Notes: a model not told the origin generated them from the letters alone. A stretch of 64,000 bases of DNA from Dehalococcoidia bacterium (GCA_030747175.1 JASLLE010000006.1:1-64000), one strand, 5' to 3'. Positions 29,098-39,277 are shown, numbered from the stretch's first letter. Numbers and translations are program-made.

Positions 29098-30081
29098 ATG
29101 ATTACTGAACATATTGGACCCACTGTTTACCCCGAACCGTGGATCGGCTTGGTCGACAATACGTCCGACGGCCTCGCGGGTTTTCGTGCTCTTAATGAAC
29201 AGTTCCGGCGCATGCCTTGGCCAACTCCGTATGACCGCACTCTCCACCAGATGCGGCTGGGGGACGCGCGAGACCTTTCGTGGATTGATTCGCAGTCAAT
29301 AGACCTCATAGTCACCTCCCCCCCGTATTGGACACTTAAACGATACGAAGATAACGAAAATCAGTTGGGCCACATTGAAGATTACAACCAGTTCCTGCAA
29401 GAACTGGACAGAGTGTGGGAAGAGTGCAACCGGATATTGCGCCCGGGTGGACGTGTTTGCTGCGTTGTGGGCGACGTTTGTTTATCACGGCGTCAAGTTG
29501 GTCGCCATTTGGTGATGCCGCTCCACTCGGACCTCCAGGTCAGAGCACGAAAGAGCGGACTCGATTGCCTCACTCCGATTATTTGGCACAAGATCGCCAA
29601 TGGTTCGACTGAATCTTCCGGCAATGGAGCCGGGTTTTACGGGAAGCCGTATCAACCCGGAGCGATCGTCAAGAATGATATTGAGCACATTCTTTTCTTC
29701 AGAAAGGGTGGCGGATACAGGTCGATTGATCCATTGAAGAAGGCGCTGTCAATACTGACCCGGGACGAAATGCAGACCTGGTTCAGATCTATCTGGACCG
29801 ATATCAAAGGCCAATCCACCCGAAATGGTCACCCCGCCCCTTACCCGGTCGCCCTGGCGGACCGGCTCATAAGGATGTTCTCGTTTGCTGGGGATACGGT
29901 TCTTGACCCGTTCGCCGGAACCGGAAGTACGGCTTTGGCTGCGATGCGGGCTGGACGGAACTCCATATCCGTCGAAATCGAACCCCAATATTTTGCCGCC
30001 GCCGAGGCCAATCTGAGAGAGTCGACCCCCCGGCCATCGGATCCGGGTGAGGCCAAGGCGTATGTCGAGGTGATCGCCTAG
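29098..30081 (+). CDS. Beta-class DNA (N4-cytosine/N6-adenine) methyltransferase, putative type II RM
   Basis: Motif IV TSPPYW precedes motif I DPFAGTGSTALAAM (permuted order); start 29098 or 29041. Confidence 0.92.
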   Translation: MITEHIGPTVYPEPWIGLVDNTSDGLAGFRALNEQFRRMPWPTPYDRTLHQMRLGDARDLSWIDSQSIDLIVTSPPYWTLKRYEDNENQLGHIEDYNQFLQELDRVWEECNRILRPGGRVCCVVGDVCLSRRQVGRHLVMPLHSDLQVRARKSGLDCLTPIIWHKIANGSTESSGNGAGFYGKPYQPGAIVKNDIEHILFFRKGGGYRSIDPLKKALSILTRDEMQTWFRSIWTDIKGQSTRNGHPAPYPVALADRLIRMFSFAGDTVLDPFAGTGSTALAAMRAGRNSISVEIEPQYFAAAEANLRESTPRPSDPGEAKAYVEVIA

Positions 30082-30098
30082 CTGACCGGAGTGCGAAC

Positions 30099-30809
30099 TT
30101 GATTTACCGATGTCTTGACGCGTTCAGGGAAATTTTTCATGACGGCCCTTACCGGCATCGGGTTTCGACTCATGGTGATCGCGCTTCGATGCAACTCTTT
30201 GAGGATCTGTATGTCGTCGGTTCGTCCGACAAGTTCAACGCGCGCGTTGACAGTGCTCAAAGCGTCCTCAACACCAAAAATCAGCGACAAGGTGTCAAAG
30301 CGAGAAGAGGAGATGGCACGTTTGGGATAGCGTCACCACACGTACCGGCCATCATTGATGATGGCTTTCAAGTCGCGAGGGGTCCCGTTGCTCAGGTGGA
30401 ATTGGGGGTCGAGGTCAAGATTCTGGCGAAAGCGATGGGAAAGCAAATCGAACGAGTCGTAACAGATCTTTCAAGACAAGCCGACCAGTTCAAGTCCGTG
30501 TCTCCCAATTGCATCACAGCCGGCATAGTCGCCGTCAATCAGGCCGATCATGCGGTCTCTTGGGAAGGGGATCGAAGTTACCCGACGGATGGCAGCGCTG
30601 GATTTCGCCATCCAATTCAGGAATGGCGGGCGGTCACGACCAGATTGAATCAAGAAGCTCGACCAAAGTTTGACGAATTTCTCGTTATCCCGTTTAGGGC
30701 GACCAATGAGTTGCCGTATGACTTTGGATGGGTGAACGCCGCCTTGACCCGAGATGACTACGGCGCAATGTTGGTCAGGCTCGGACTCCTATATGAGACG
30801 CGCACTTAG
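30099..30809 (+). CDS. Putative type II restriction endonuclease partner
   Basis: 236 aa, 17 bp after the methyltransferase; candidate PD-(D/E)xK core IIDDG..VELGVEVKILAKA; no other recognised domain. Confidence 0.65.
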   Translation: MIYRCLDAFREIFHDGPYRHRVSTHGDRASMQLFEDLYVVGSSDKFNARVDSAQSVLNTKNQRQGVKARRGDGTFGIASPHVPAIIDDGFQVARGPVAQVELGVEVKILAKAMGKQIERVVTDLSRQADQFKSVSPNCITAGIVAVNQADHAVSWEGDRSYPTDGSAGFRHPIQEWRAVTTRLNQEARPKFDEFLVIPFRATNELPYDFGWVNAALTRDDYGAMLVRLGLLYETRT

Positions 30810-30841
30810 AGCGGCAGAATCACTCTCGATGTATACCAGCG

Positions 30842-31615
30842 CTAGTCCGTCACCTGCACGAGCCGATAACCGATGCCCGGCTCCGTGATGATGTAGCGAG
30901 GCCGGGACGGATCTTCTTCCAGCTTGCGACGTAGTTGCTTCACGAAAGTCCGCAGATATTCTGTCTCATCGCCGTACTCCGGGCCCCAGACAGCCTGCAA
31001 CAACTCACGATGAGTAAGTACCTTACCTGCATTGGTGGCGACCGTCCTTAGCAGGTCGTACTCGGTGCGGGTCAGCCGCACCTCTTCGCCACGCCTCTTG
31101 ACGATACGGGCGCTCAAATCGACTTCCACGAACCCGGTCGTCACGACCGGTTCCTGGCTCGATCCGTTCCCGGACAGGCGGTCTGCGCGTCGCAGCGCCG
31201 CACGTACGCGCGCCGAGAGTTCCGCCCCGCCGAAAGGCTTCGTTAGATAGTCGTCCGCGCCGAGATCCAGTGCCCTGACCTTTTCGCGTTCCTGGTCCGT
31301 CGCGGAGAGGATGATGACCGGGTCGGTGAAAAATTCACGGAGTCTTTCGAGCGCCTCGAATCCGTCCATAACCGGCATCGAAATATCCAGGACGATGAGA
31401 TTAGGCCGGCTCAGCGAGGCCTGGTACAGAGCTTCCTCGCCGTTGGACGCCAGCAAGACATCGAACCCCTCTGCGCTGAGTTGACGCTCAACGAGGCGAC
31501 GGAGCTTGGGATCATCATCGACCACCAGGACGGCCGGTTTTGATTTGCGTCTTTGTGTCGTATCGGTATTCATGAATATTGGCGGATCCGAGCTATCCGA
31601 ACACTGGCTTTCCAC
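30842..31615 (-). CDS. OmpR/KdpE-type response regulator
   Basis: VLVVDDDPKLRRLVERQL, LIVLDISMPVMDGFEALE, DDYLTKPFG, winged helix LTRTEYDLLRTVATNAGKVLTHRELLQAVWG. Confidence 0.95.
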   Translation of the reverse strand: MESQCSDSSDPPIFMNTDTTQRRKSKPAVLVVDDDPKLRRLVERQLSAEGFDVLLASNGEEALYQASLSRPNLIVLDISMPVMDGFEALERLREFFTDPVIILSATDQEREKVRALDLGADDYLTKPFGGAELSARVRAALRRADRLSGNGSSQEPVVTTGFVEVDLSARIVKRRGEEVRLTRTEYDLLRTVATNAGKVLTHRELLQAVWGPEYGDETEYLRTFVKQLRRKLEEDPSRPRYIITEPGIGYRLVQVTD

Positions 31616-31645
31616 GTTGCCCGGGACCAGTTTAACTTCTTGCGC

Positions 31646-33799
31646 TTAATCTCTGGGTTGGACAGGGAGGGTGAAGGAAAAACGTGAACCTTCTCGGGGC
31701 GCGCTTTCGACGCTTATCTCGCCCCCGTGCGACTCCACGATCGCCTTGCAGATCGCCAGGCCGAGTCCCGCGCCCATCCCGGATTTCCGGCCGGCGTCGG
31801 TCACACGGAAGAATTTCTCGAACACGGCTGACTGGACCTCCGGTTCGAGCCCGAGTCCAGAGTCAAGCACTGCGGTTTCGATCGTGTCGGCCTCGGAATC
31901 GTGAACGGCGCGGACCATGACCGGACCATCGGAGTACTTCAAGGCGTTCGATATCAGGTTGTCCAGCACGCGCCCGATCTGGACCGGATCAACGTACAGA
32001 AGCGGCAGATCCAGTGAAGCTTCAACGTTGATTACGCGGCCTTCGCCCAGGCGGGAGCGCCTGGCGCGGCGCACCGCGTCACCGCTGAGATCGGCAATGT
32101 GAGACTCCTCGGGTTCAAGATTGACCACTCCCGCCTCGATGCGGGACATATCGAGAAGGTTTGAGACGAGTTCCGAGAGCCGGTCAGACTCGTCGTCCAC
32201 GGCGGCCAACTCTTCCCGCAGCAGGTCGGCGTTATCGCCCGGTTCGCTTGCGTGCGATAACGCCGATGCCGCCAGTCCCTTGATAGAGGTCACCGGACCG
32301 CGGAGGTCGTGCGTAATCATCGACAGGAAATCAGCTTTCACCTCGTCAAGATGTTTGAGTTCTGTGATGTCCTGGAACACGGCAATGCCTGCCGTAACGC
32401 GGCCATCCGGAGCCATAACCGGGGCGGCGCTCACGAGGGCCGGAATCCGTGAACCGTCCGGCCGCTCGAAATTGACCTCCACCTGTCGCACAACCTCGCT
32501 GGTCGCTATGGCGCGCGACAGTGGAAGATCTTGTTCTTCGATAGGGACGCCGTCAGGCCGCCGGTAATGGACCGACTTCCGGTACTCGGCCGGAAGCGCC
32601 CCGTACTCGATCGAGTTCCCGATGATCCGTTCCGCCTCCTGTGTCGCAAGCAATACGCGACCGTCCAGGGAGTCAACGATCAGCACTCCGGCGGCGGAAA
32701 CCTGCAGGATGCTTTCGAGTCGGGCTCGTGCCATTTCTGCCGCATCGCGTAACGAGGCTTCTTCCTCGTACATGCGAGAGTTCTCTATCGGAGCGCCGAT
32801 CTGTCTGCCGATCATCTCCAGCATCGCCAGGTTTCTATCGTCGTACGCCCGGGTGTGCAGCGACGCCAGGTTGAGAGTGCCGATCACGCGATCTGCCGCG
32901 ATGATCGGCGCGCCCAGGGCGGATGCTTCATCGTTGGATCCGTTCGGGAACAGGGGTGCGTGGCAGGGGAAAAACCGGAGGAATTCCTCCACCGTCACGC
33001 CGCTGACCATCACCCCGGAACGGTCATCCAACATCAGCTCAGCAGCGGAGCCGGCGACCGGGCATGAATCTCCAAAATCCGGATCGCCCGCGGACGCTCC
33101 CCCGGGCCGCGCCAGGGTGAATATCTCCGTTAGCAAGGATCCGTCCGCGTTAAAAGCGCAGATCGACATCCGATCAAACGGAACCAGGTTCTCCACCTGC
33201 TCGGCGAAATGCTCGAAAACGTCTCCGACGTGCGGCGAAGATGTCATGATCCGCGTTATTTCCGCCAGGGCAGTCCGGTCTGATGCTTCCCGGGAAAGCG
33301 AGGCGTTTGCGGCTTCAAGCTGCCTGGTCCGCTCTTCCACTCGATTTTCGAGTTCCAGGTTCAGCGACTGGATTTCCGCCTCGGCCCGCTTGCGCTCGCT
33401 GATGTCGCGCATGATGCCGGTAAACAGCCGACCGGAAGCGATCCGCGTCTCCGAAATGGCAAGATCTATCGGGAACTCGGTGCCATCGGCACGCCGGCCG
33501 ACCGTTTCGCGCCCGATGCCGATAATCGAGGCGATCCCGGTCTCCAGGTAATTCTGGATGTACATATCGTGACCGGCCCCGAAAGTCCCGGGCATCAGCA
33601 TCGACACATTCCGACCGATCAAGTCTTTTGTATCGTAGCCAAAGATGCGCTTTATGGCGGAGTTCCCGGAGAGCACAATCCCGCGTTCATTGATGGTGAC
33701 GACGGCGTCCACCATGGTTTCAAGAACGGCCGCGTACCGGGACTCGGAGTCCGTGCCGTCGTTACGAGTTTGCTCGCCATCGTCGTTCATACGCGCCAA
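31646..33799 (-). CDS. PAS-GAF sensor histidine kinase
   Basis: PAS AVLETMVDAVVTINERGIVL; GAF region; H-box FLSMITHDLRGPVTSI; N-box DNLISNALKYS; G-box GLGLAICKAIVESHGG. Confidence 0.95.
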   Translation of the reverse strand: MARMNDDGEQTRNDGTDSESRYAAVLETMVDAVVTINERGIVLSGNSAIKRIFGYDTKDLIGRNVSMLMPGTFGAGHDMYIQNYLETGIASIIGIGRETVGRRADGTEFPIDLAISETRIASGRLFTGIMRDISERKRAEAEIQSLNLELENRVEERTRQLEAANASLSREASDRTALAEITRIMTSSPHVGDVFEHFAEQVENLVPFDRMSICAFNADGSLLTEIFTLARPGGASAGDPDFGDSCPVAGSAAELMLDDRSGVMVSGVTVEEFLRFFPCHAPLFPNGSNDEASALGAPIIAADRVIGTLNLASLHTRAYDDRNLAMLEMIGRQIGAPIENSRMYEEEASLRDAAEMARARLESILQVSAAGVLIVDSLDGRVLLATQEAERIIGNSIEYGALPAEYRKSVHYRRPDGVPIEEQDLPLSRAIATSEVVRQVEVNFERPDGSRIPALVSAAPVMAPDGRVTAGIAVFQDITELKHLDEVKADFLSMITHDLRGPVTSIKGLAASALSHASEPGDNADLLREELAAVDDESDRLSELVSNLLDMSRIEAGVVNLEPEESHIADLSGDAVRRARRSRLGEGRVINVEASLDLPLLYVDPVQIGRVLDNLISNALKYSDGPVMVRAVHDSEADTIETAVLDSGLGLEPEVQSAVFEKFFRVTDAGRKSGMGAGLGLAICKAIVESHGGEISVESAPREGSRFSFTLPVQPRD

Positions 33800-33876
33800 C
33801 GTGTTCCCGAGAGCGGCAGCCTGCCGGGTCCCGGCTTAACCTGGAATTTCGGTTTCAGGGTTTCGGGGGGCCGTAT

Positions 33877-34698
33877 TCAACTGACGAGGTCTCGATGCTC
33901 GAACACACGTGTCGCCGCCGCCAGCGCGACCAGAGTTATCCCTGAATATACGATGATCGAGAAAGGATCGACGTCACCAGTATTCAATAACGGCAGGCTC
34001 TCATAGTAGGCGAACGGGGATAGCTTCTCCAACCAGCCGAGCGGCCCGAGCGATGGCGCGAGCACGTTGATGACGTAGGCGAGCACGGTTCCCAGGCCCG
34101 CGACCGCAAGGGCGCGAGACGTGCGCAAGAAGACAGCCGACCAGAACACGGCGACCGAATACAGGGCGACGATCAACCCGAAAGCAATGGCGTGCGTGTA
34201 CAGCAGATCCACCTTCCCGATCGGCTCGGCCAGTAGCGCCGCTCCCACCAGCAGGGCGACGAGCGACACCGCCGTCAGCATGCCAAGAACTGCGATCTGA
34301 GTCACGGCCCTCGTCAAGAGGAGTCCGTAACGATGCAATGGCTGCGCCAGCAGGATGTCGAGCGCTCCACGTTCAGCGTCTCGTGCCACGATGCCGGCGC
34401 CGGAGGTGATCGCGTATATCCCGAGCAACACCGGGAACCAGCTCATGTACTCGGTTGACAGGAATCCCTCAAAAGTGAAAAAGCCCTTCTCGTCCAACGC
34501 CTGGGTGAGGTCCGTGACACCGGCCAGCTCGCGAAACTGCTCGGGCATCGCTTCAAGGTAATCTCCCATTCCCTCCACCTCGGACACGGTCGGGTAGATC
34601 CACACGATCGCCGCCGCGTAAATAATGAGCCCCCCGGCCCATGCCAGGCTTCCGTACATGCCCAGCCGCAGGTGTACGGCCATGATCGCTATCTTCAA
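33877..34698 (-). CDS. ABC-2 type transporter permease
   Basis: Multiple TM segments; ARDAERGALDILLAQPLHR; overlaps ATPase gene by 4 bp. Confidence 0.85.
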   Translation of the reverse strand: MKIAIMAVHLRLGMYGSLAWAGGLIIYAAAIVWIYPTVSEVEGMGDYLEAMPEQFRELAGVTDLTQALDEKGFFTFEGFLSTEYMSWFPVLLGIYAITSGAGIVARDAERGALDILLAQPLHRYGLLLTRAVTQIAVLGMLTAVSLVALLVGAALLAEPIGKVDLLYTHAIAFGLIVALYSVAVFWSAVFLRTSRALAVAGLGTVLAYVINVLAPSLGPLGWLEKLSPFAYYESLPLLNTGDVDPFSIIVYSGITLVALAAATRVFEHRDLVS

Positions 34699-35645
34699 GA
34701 CGCATCCCCTCGCGATTCCACCTGCGGACCGGGGTCTTGCGGCGCCGGTCCCTCGTAGAGAGACATGAACGCTTCTTCCAGAGTTGCCTCGGGGAACACA
34801 AGGTCGGCGACCGGCAGTCCGGCCAGGATCTTGACCACGCCGTCGACGCTGCCTTCGGGGATCGAAAGCTCGAGGTGGTCGTTTCCTGACGCCAGCACCT
34901 CAACGGCCCCGTCTGCTCCCCAGTTGAGGGCCGCGCCGGGTACCGGCATGGCGAACGTGACCGCCATACGCCGCCGCTTGTGACGCTTGAGTGAATCGAC
35001 TTTTTCCACTGCGATGAGCCGCCCTTCACGGACGATACCGACGCGGTCGCAAATTCGCTCTATCTCCGGCAGGACATGGGAGGACAGGAAGATCGTTTTG
35101 CCGCGTCCCTTTTCTTCATCGACCAGGCCGTAAAACTCCTCCTTCACGAGCGGGTCCAACCCCGATGTAGGCTCGTCCAGGATCACCAGCTCCGGGTCGT
35201 GCATGAGGGATTGCACAAGGCCGGCTTTTTGCCGATTGCCGCTCGACAGCGTTCCGACCTTGCGGCCCGGATCGAGGCCGAACCGCTCGGCGAGTGTCCG
35301 CGCACGCTCCATGCCACCGGGTCGTCCTCCAGAACAGAGTTTGAAAAAAGCGTCAACAGTGAGCTGCGGGTAGATCATGAAATCGCCCGGCAGATTCCCG
35401 ACCCGGCGGCGGAGATCGAAGGCATGTTTCCGGGTGTCCAGCCCGAGTATTTCGGCACGCCCGGAAGTTGGGCGGATGAAGTCGAGCAACAGGCGGATCG
35501 TCGTCGTCTTGCCGGAACCGTTCGGACCCAGAAAACCGAACACCTCGCCACGACTCACTTCAAGATCAAGGTTAAAGAGGGCGAGGATGTCCCCGTAGGC
35601 CTTTGTAAGGCCGAATGTCCTTATTGCGGCTTGCTTCGCGACCAT
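34695..35645 (-). CDS. ABC transporter ATP-binding protein
   Basis: FLGPNGSGKTTTIRLL; LSSGNRQKAGLVQSLMHDPELVILDEPTSGLDP. Confidence 0.94.
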   Translation of the reverse strand: MVAKQAAIRTFGLTKAYGDILALFNLDLEVSRGEVFGFLGPNGSGKTTTIRLLLDFIRPTSGRAEILGLDTRKHAFDLRRRVGNLPGDFMIYPQLTVDAFFKLCSGGRPGGMERARTLAERFGLDPGRKVGTLSSGNRQKAGLVQSLMHDPELVILDEPTSGLDPLVKEEFYGLVDEEKGRGKTIFLSSHVLPEIERICDRVGIVREGRLIAVEKVDSLKRHKRRRMAVTFAMPVPGAALNWGADGAVEVLASGNDHLELSIPEGSVDGVVKILAGLPVADLVFPEATLEEAFMSLYEGPAPQDPGPQVESRGDAS

Positions 35646-35736
35646 TGGGATCTCGCGCGGGGTTCTACGGTCCGGGCCCGGTTATCTGAAACACTCCCGG
35701 ACGCCAGTGATTTCCTCGTGGATTCTAGGGATTGAC

Positions 35737-36690
35737 TCAGTGACCCGTGCCGGGGGGGATGACGAGAACCGGTACGCCGGAAGACCTGATTACGCTATCG
35801 GTGACGCTGCCCACTACCCACCGCGTAAGCCCGGACGCGCCACGCGTCGTCATGACGACCATAGCGCCGTCCATCCTCTGAGCCAGTTCAGCTATCTCGG
35901 TACGTGGATGACCGGTACTCACGTGGGTCCCGACAACATGCCCGCGCGCCCTCAACCGCGTGGCCGTCTCGGCGAGATAACGCCGGGCGGCCTTGTCGTC
36001 GTCTTCAACACCGGCTAGCAGTCCTGGCGACATGCTGCCATAAACGTTGGCGCCGTATGTGACCGGGAACGGTACCGAACGCACCAGAGTAACGGGTATG
36101 TTTGCGACGCTCGCGATGGCCTCGACGTGGGGCAACGCAGTTTCTGCGAGCTCTGAGCCGTCAAGTGGCACGATCAAGCACCGCGGCGTCCACTGGTTGA
36201 CGTCGTGCTCGTTCTCCGCCGGCACTACTATCACCGGCATCGGCGAAGAGTGAATTACCCGATCGGTGACGGACCCGAGCAGGCCGCGGACGATTCCCGA
36301 CCGCCCGCGCGATGCCATGACAATCAGCTGGGCTCCGCAATCCCGTGCAGTCAGGACGATTTCACTTGCTGCATCGGGGTTTTCGATGGCGGTGGAGGTT
36401 GTTCGCACCCCCGCCCCTTCGAGTTCAGCGGCCACCCTCTCGAGATAGCGCGCGCCTTCCGATTTCGTAGAGGCTTTGTCTTTTGGGGGACTCGTAGCTG
36501 GCACACCGGCGGCATCGGCGTGGGTCAACGCTCCGACCGGTTTCAATTCCCGTTCCGATTCAGGTAACACCGTGATCAAGGCCAGCTCGGAATCGAACAA
36601 GCGACTCAATCCCGCCGCCGCGGCCAGGGCAGATCGGGCTACGTCGGACCCGTCAAGCGGGAGGAGAATCCGTCGGTACTGTTTATCCAC
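35737..36690 (-). CDS. Tandem-domain universal stress protein
   Basis: RILLPLDGSDVA and CLIVPLDGSELAE; two G-2x-G-9x-G(S/T) loops MASRGRSGIVRGLLGSV and MTTRGASGLTRWVVGSV. Confidence 0.93.
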   Translation of the reverse strand: MDKQYRRILLPLDGSDVARSALAAAAGLSRLFDSELALITVLPESERELKPVGALTHADAAGVPATSPPKDKASTKSEGARYLERVAAELEGAGVRTTSTAIENPDAASEIVLTARDCGAQLIVMASRGRSGIVRGLLGSVTDRVIHSSPMPVIVVPAENEHDVNQWTPRCLIVPLDGSELAETALPHVEAIASVANIPVTLVRSVPFPVTYGANVYGSMSPGLLAGVEDDDKAARRYLAETATRLRARGHVVGTHVSTGHPRTEIAELAQRMDGAMVVMTTRGASGLTRWVVGSVTDSVIRSSGVPVLVIPPGTGH

Positions 36691-37032
36691 GCTGACCCCT
36701 TGTCACAGTGATTCGCCACGGGCGGCACATCGGTTCAACCGACTCCCGTGCTCCCATCCTCGGTGGAGGGATGTGAAACCAATGTGAAAGGAGGGTGCTC
36801 CATCGTGAGAGTCGCATGAGGATGCCGGTTAGCCGACGCTTTGAGGGCGCGTCCGCCCCCACACCCCGATCCGAGATTCCGGCAATGGCGTTGTCGTGGC
36901 ATCGCCCCTCGCCGTTCCGGGCAGTCGTTGCGAACCTGTATTCATCAGAAACAGGGACCGGCTCCGACGAAATACTTTCGCCAGACCCGATGTCCACATC
37001 CGCATAGATCACATGCGGGAGGGATACGCGAG

Positions 37033-37227
37033 ATGCAAGAACGACTTTCGGCCCGGGAACAGGTGGCGCGACCGCCGATCAGCATCGCGACCTACGCAGC
37101 GATAGTCGCGACACTTCTGATCATGGTGTTGAGCGCCGTCACGTTTGCCGCGAGCTCGGGCGAAGAGTCAGCCCGGCCTTCCTACGATCCGACGGTCAGC
37201 CTCGTCGGGTTCACCAGCGCCGATTAG
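37033..37227 (+). CDS. Putative small membrane/secreted protein
   Basis: 64 aa; single TM segment ATYAAIVATLLIMVLSAVTFAA; ATG at 37033. Confidence 0.45.
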   Translation: MQERLSAREQVARPPISIATYAAIVATLLIMVLSAVTFAASSGEESARPSYDPTVSLVGFTSAD

Positions 37228-37664
37228 GCGCTCGCGGCAGCGGTCGTCCGCACCCACGAACCCGTCCGCCGGGACGGCGGCGTGTTGAAATCGACGTTGT
37301 GCGTGACCCTTCTGGCTCATTTCGGACACCATCGGCCCGGGCGTTCTGAGCCTCCGAGGTCTGGCGGGAATTCGGTATCTGCGTGAGTATTCAATACATC
37401 GGCGCCGGACACCACACCCACCCCGGATCGCCGTTCGGATCGGTAGCTCTAACGGGAGTTTGATAGAAACAACAGAACCCGCGGGACGGTCCGTTCGATC
37501 CTTATACACCCAATACACCCACTCGACGCCAACACCCCGGCGTCACTGAATCGAACGGATAACACCGGAAATTGACGGCTTTGCCGGGACATCACCCAGT
37601 CCCTGCACTCACCCCGCCGTTAGCCCGGAGTCCGAAGGGGGCGGTTCGAGGGGAACCGCAGACT

Positions 37665-38588
37665 TCACCCGAGGCGATCACCGATCTTTAAGCCGGCTGC
37701 GGATGCGAATTCCGCGGCCGGTTCTTTTTTTGCGCCCGGTCGCTGCACGCGTTTCACCATCACACTGCCGTCGCCGGTCGCGATCTCGAACCCCTCTTCC
37801 CCGGACGATATGACGGTGCCGGGTTCGGCGCCTGGATCATTCGTAGTTCCGAGCCCGGAGTCGAATATCCGCAGCCTCTCATCGCCGTGGGTCGAGCTGG
37901 CGCCGGGTTGCGGATTGCATCCGCGTATCAGGTTGTAGATCTGCCCGGCCGGTTGAGACCAGTCGATCCGCCCGTCCCTCGCCCTCGCCCAGCTTTCGTA
38001 AGTCGCCTTCGATTCGTCCTGGACGATTCTTGGCGCGTTTCCATCCCTGACCAGGTCTATCGATTCCAGCATCGCCTCAACGCCCATCGGGAAGAGGTGG
38101 TTGAAATAGATGGACCCCAGCGTGTCGTCCGGACCGATCTCGACCTCTTTCTGGAGAAGTACCGGGCCGGTGTCCAGCCCTTCGTCCGGCCAGAAGATTG
38201 TCAGGCCGGTTCGTTTCTCGCCCATGATGATCGGCCAGTTGATAGAGCTGGGACCGCGGTGGAGGGGCAGTAGCGACGGGTGGTACTGGATCGTGCCGTG
38301 GGTCGGCCCCTGGATCATTTCCATTGGCACGATGTCCGTCACATAAGCCATGACACATAGATCGGGAGACAGCCCGTTGAACCGGTCGATCGCCTCTTCA
38401 CTGCGGAACCGGTCCGGCTGGAACACCGCGATGTCCCGCTCCACCGCGCCTGCCTTGAGCGGGTCCTGTCGCCCGCCTTCCTGGTCGGGCGAGCAGAAAA
38501 CTCCGACCACCTCGTCCTTGTCCGCTTCGAGGATCGCGTCCAGCACCGATTTCCCGAACGCTTGCTGACCGATTAGCACGATGCGCAT
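37665..38588 (-). CDS. Formyltransferase-family protein resembling the hydrolase domain of 10-formyl-THF dehydrogenase
   Basis: MRIVLIGQQAFGKSVL; YHPSLLPLHRGPSSINWPIIMGEKRTGLTIFWPDEGLDTGPVLLQKE; upstream extension to 39095 rejected. Confidence 0.88.
   Translation of the reverse strand: MRIVLIGQQAFGKSVLDAILEADKDEVVGVFCSPDQEGGRQDPLKAGAVERDIAVFQPDRFRSEEAIDRFNGLSPDLCVMAYVTDIVPMEMIQGPTHGTIQYHPSLLPLHRGPSSINWPIIMGEKRTGLTIFWPDEGLDTGPVLLQKEVEIGPDDTLGSIYFNHLFPMGVEAMLESIDLVRDGNAPRIVQDESKATYESWARARDGRIDWSQPAGQIYNLIRGCNPQPGASSTHGDERLRIFDSGLGTTNDPGAEPGTVISSGEEGFEIATGDGSVMVKRVQRPGAKKEPAAEFASAAGLKIGDRLG
37693..37730 (+). terminator. Candidate rho-independent terminator inside the antisense gene's 3' end
   Basis: CCGGCTGCGGA-TGCGAA-TTCCGCGGCCGG (11-bp stem with one G-U) followed by TTCTTTTTTT. 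Confidence 0.55.
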
Positions 38589-38777
38589 CTGCAAAATTCT
38601 CCCGCAAGTGGTGCGATCCTGGGACGGGGACCGATCTGGATTTTTCAAGCCGTGCGCCGGGGGGCGCCGCCAGGTCCCGCCGATTCTAGCGTTCCAGCGC
38701 GTCGTTGCGTGGTCGGCGTGACCGCGGAACCCGCGAAATCGGCTCGCGATGTTCCGTCCGGGCTGTAGAGTGATCAG

Positions 38778-39209
38778 ATGGATCTGCAACCAGATGGTCA
38801 AGAAATAGAACCCGCGGAAAACCCTGAACCGGCCCCGGATGACTTCCCGGGCTGGTTTCAACGCGGCCTCAGGTTCGCGCAACTCGGCTTCCCGGACCGG
38901 GCGGTGGAGTCGTTTGAACACGCCGAGGCGATAGAACCGGAGGACGCTACACTCCAGTTCAACCTCGGCACCGCCTACCTGTCCCTCGGTAACTTCATCC
39001 AGGCACTGGCCAACCTGGACCGGGCTATCGGCCTGGACCCCTCCAACTCGGACGCGTACGGCAACCGCGCCGTCGCCCACGCCGCGCTGGGACAAGAGGA
39101 GTTCGTCGCCGCTGACGTGGAGACCGCAGTGTCGCTGGGCGCGCCGCCCGAGGGGATCGAATCGGTGCTCGCCTACGTCCGGGAACGCGTGAACCCGGCC
39201 CAGGACTGA
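38778..39209 (+). CDS. TPR-repeat protein
   Basis: GLRFAQLGFPDRAVESFEHAEAIEPEDATLQFNLGTAYLSLGNFIQALANLDRAIGLDPSNSDAYGNRAVAHAALG. Confidence 0.88.
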   Translation: MDLQPDGQEIEPAENPEPAPDDFPGWFQRGLRFAQLGFPDRAVESFEHAEAIEPEDATLQFNLGTAYLSLGNFIQALANLDRAIGLDPSNSDAYGNRAVAHAALGQEEFVAADVETAVSLGAPPEGIESVLAYVRERVNPAQD

Positions 39210-39277
39210 GCGACCCGGCGGGCAACGGCCGGGCTGACCGGCCGGGACTTCGACGTTGCTGAGACGGTCGACGGCCC

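Noticed and set aside
38589-39095. N-terminal extension of the formyltransferase ORF (to 39095)
   Set aside because: Homology begins at MRIVLIGQQAFG (38588); the extension overlaps the well-supported TPR gene on the other strand.
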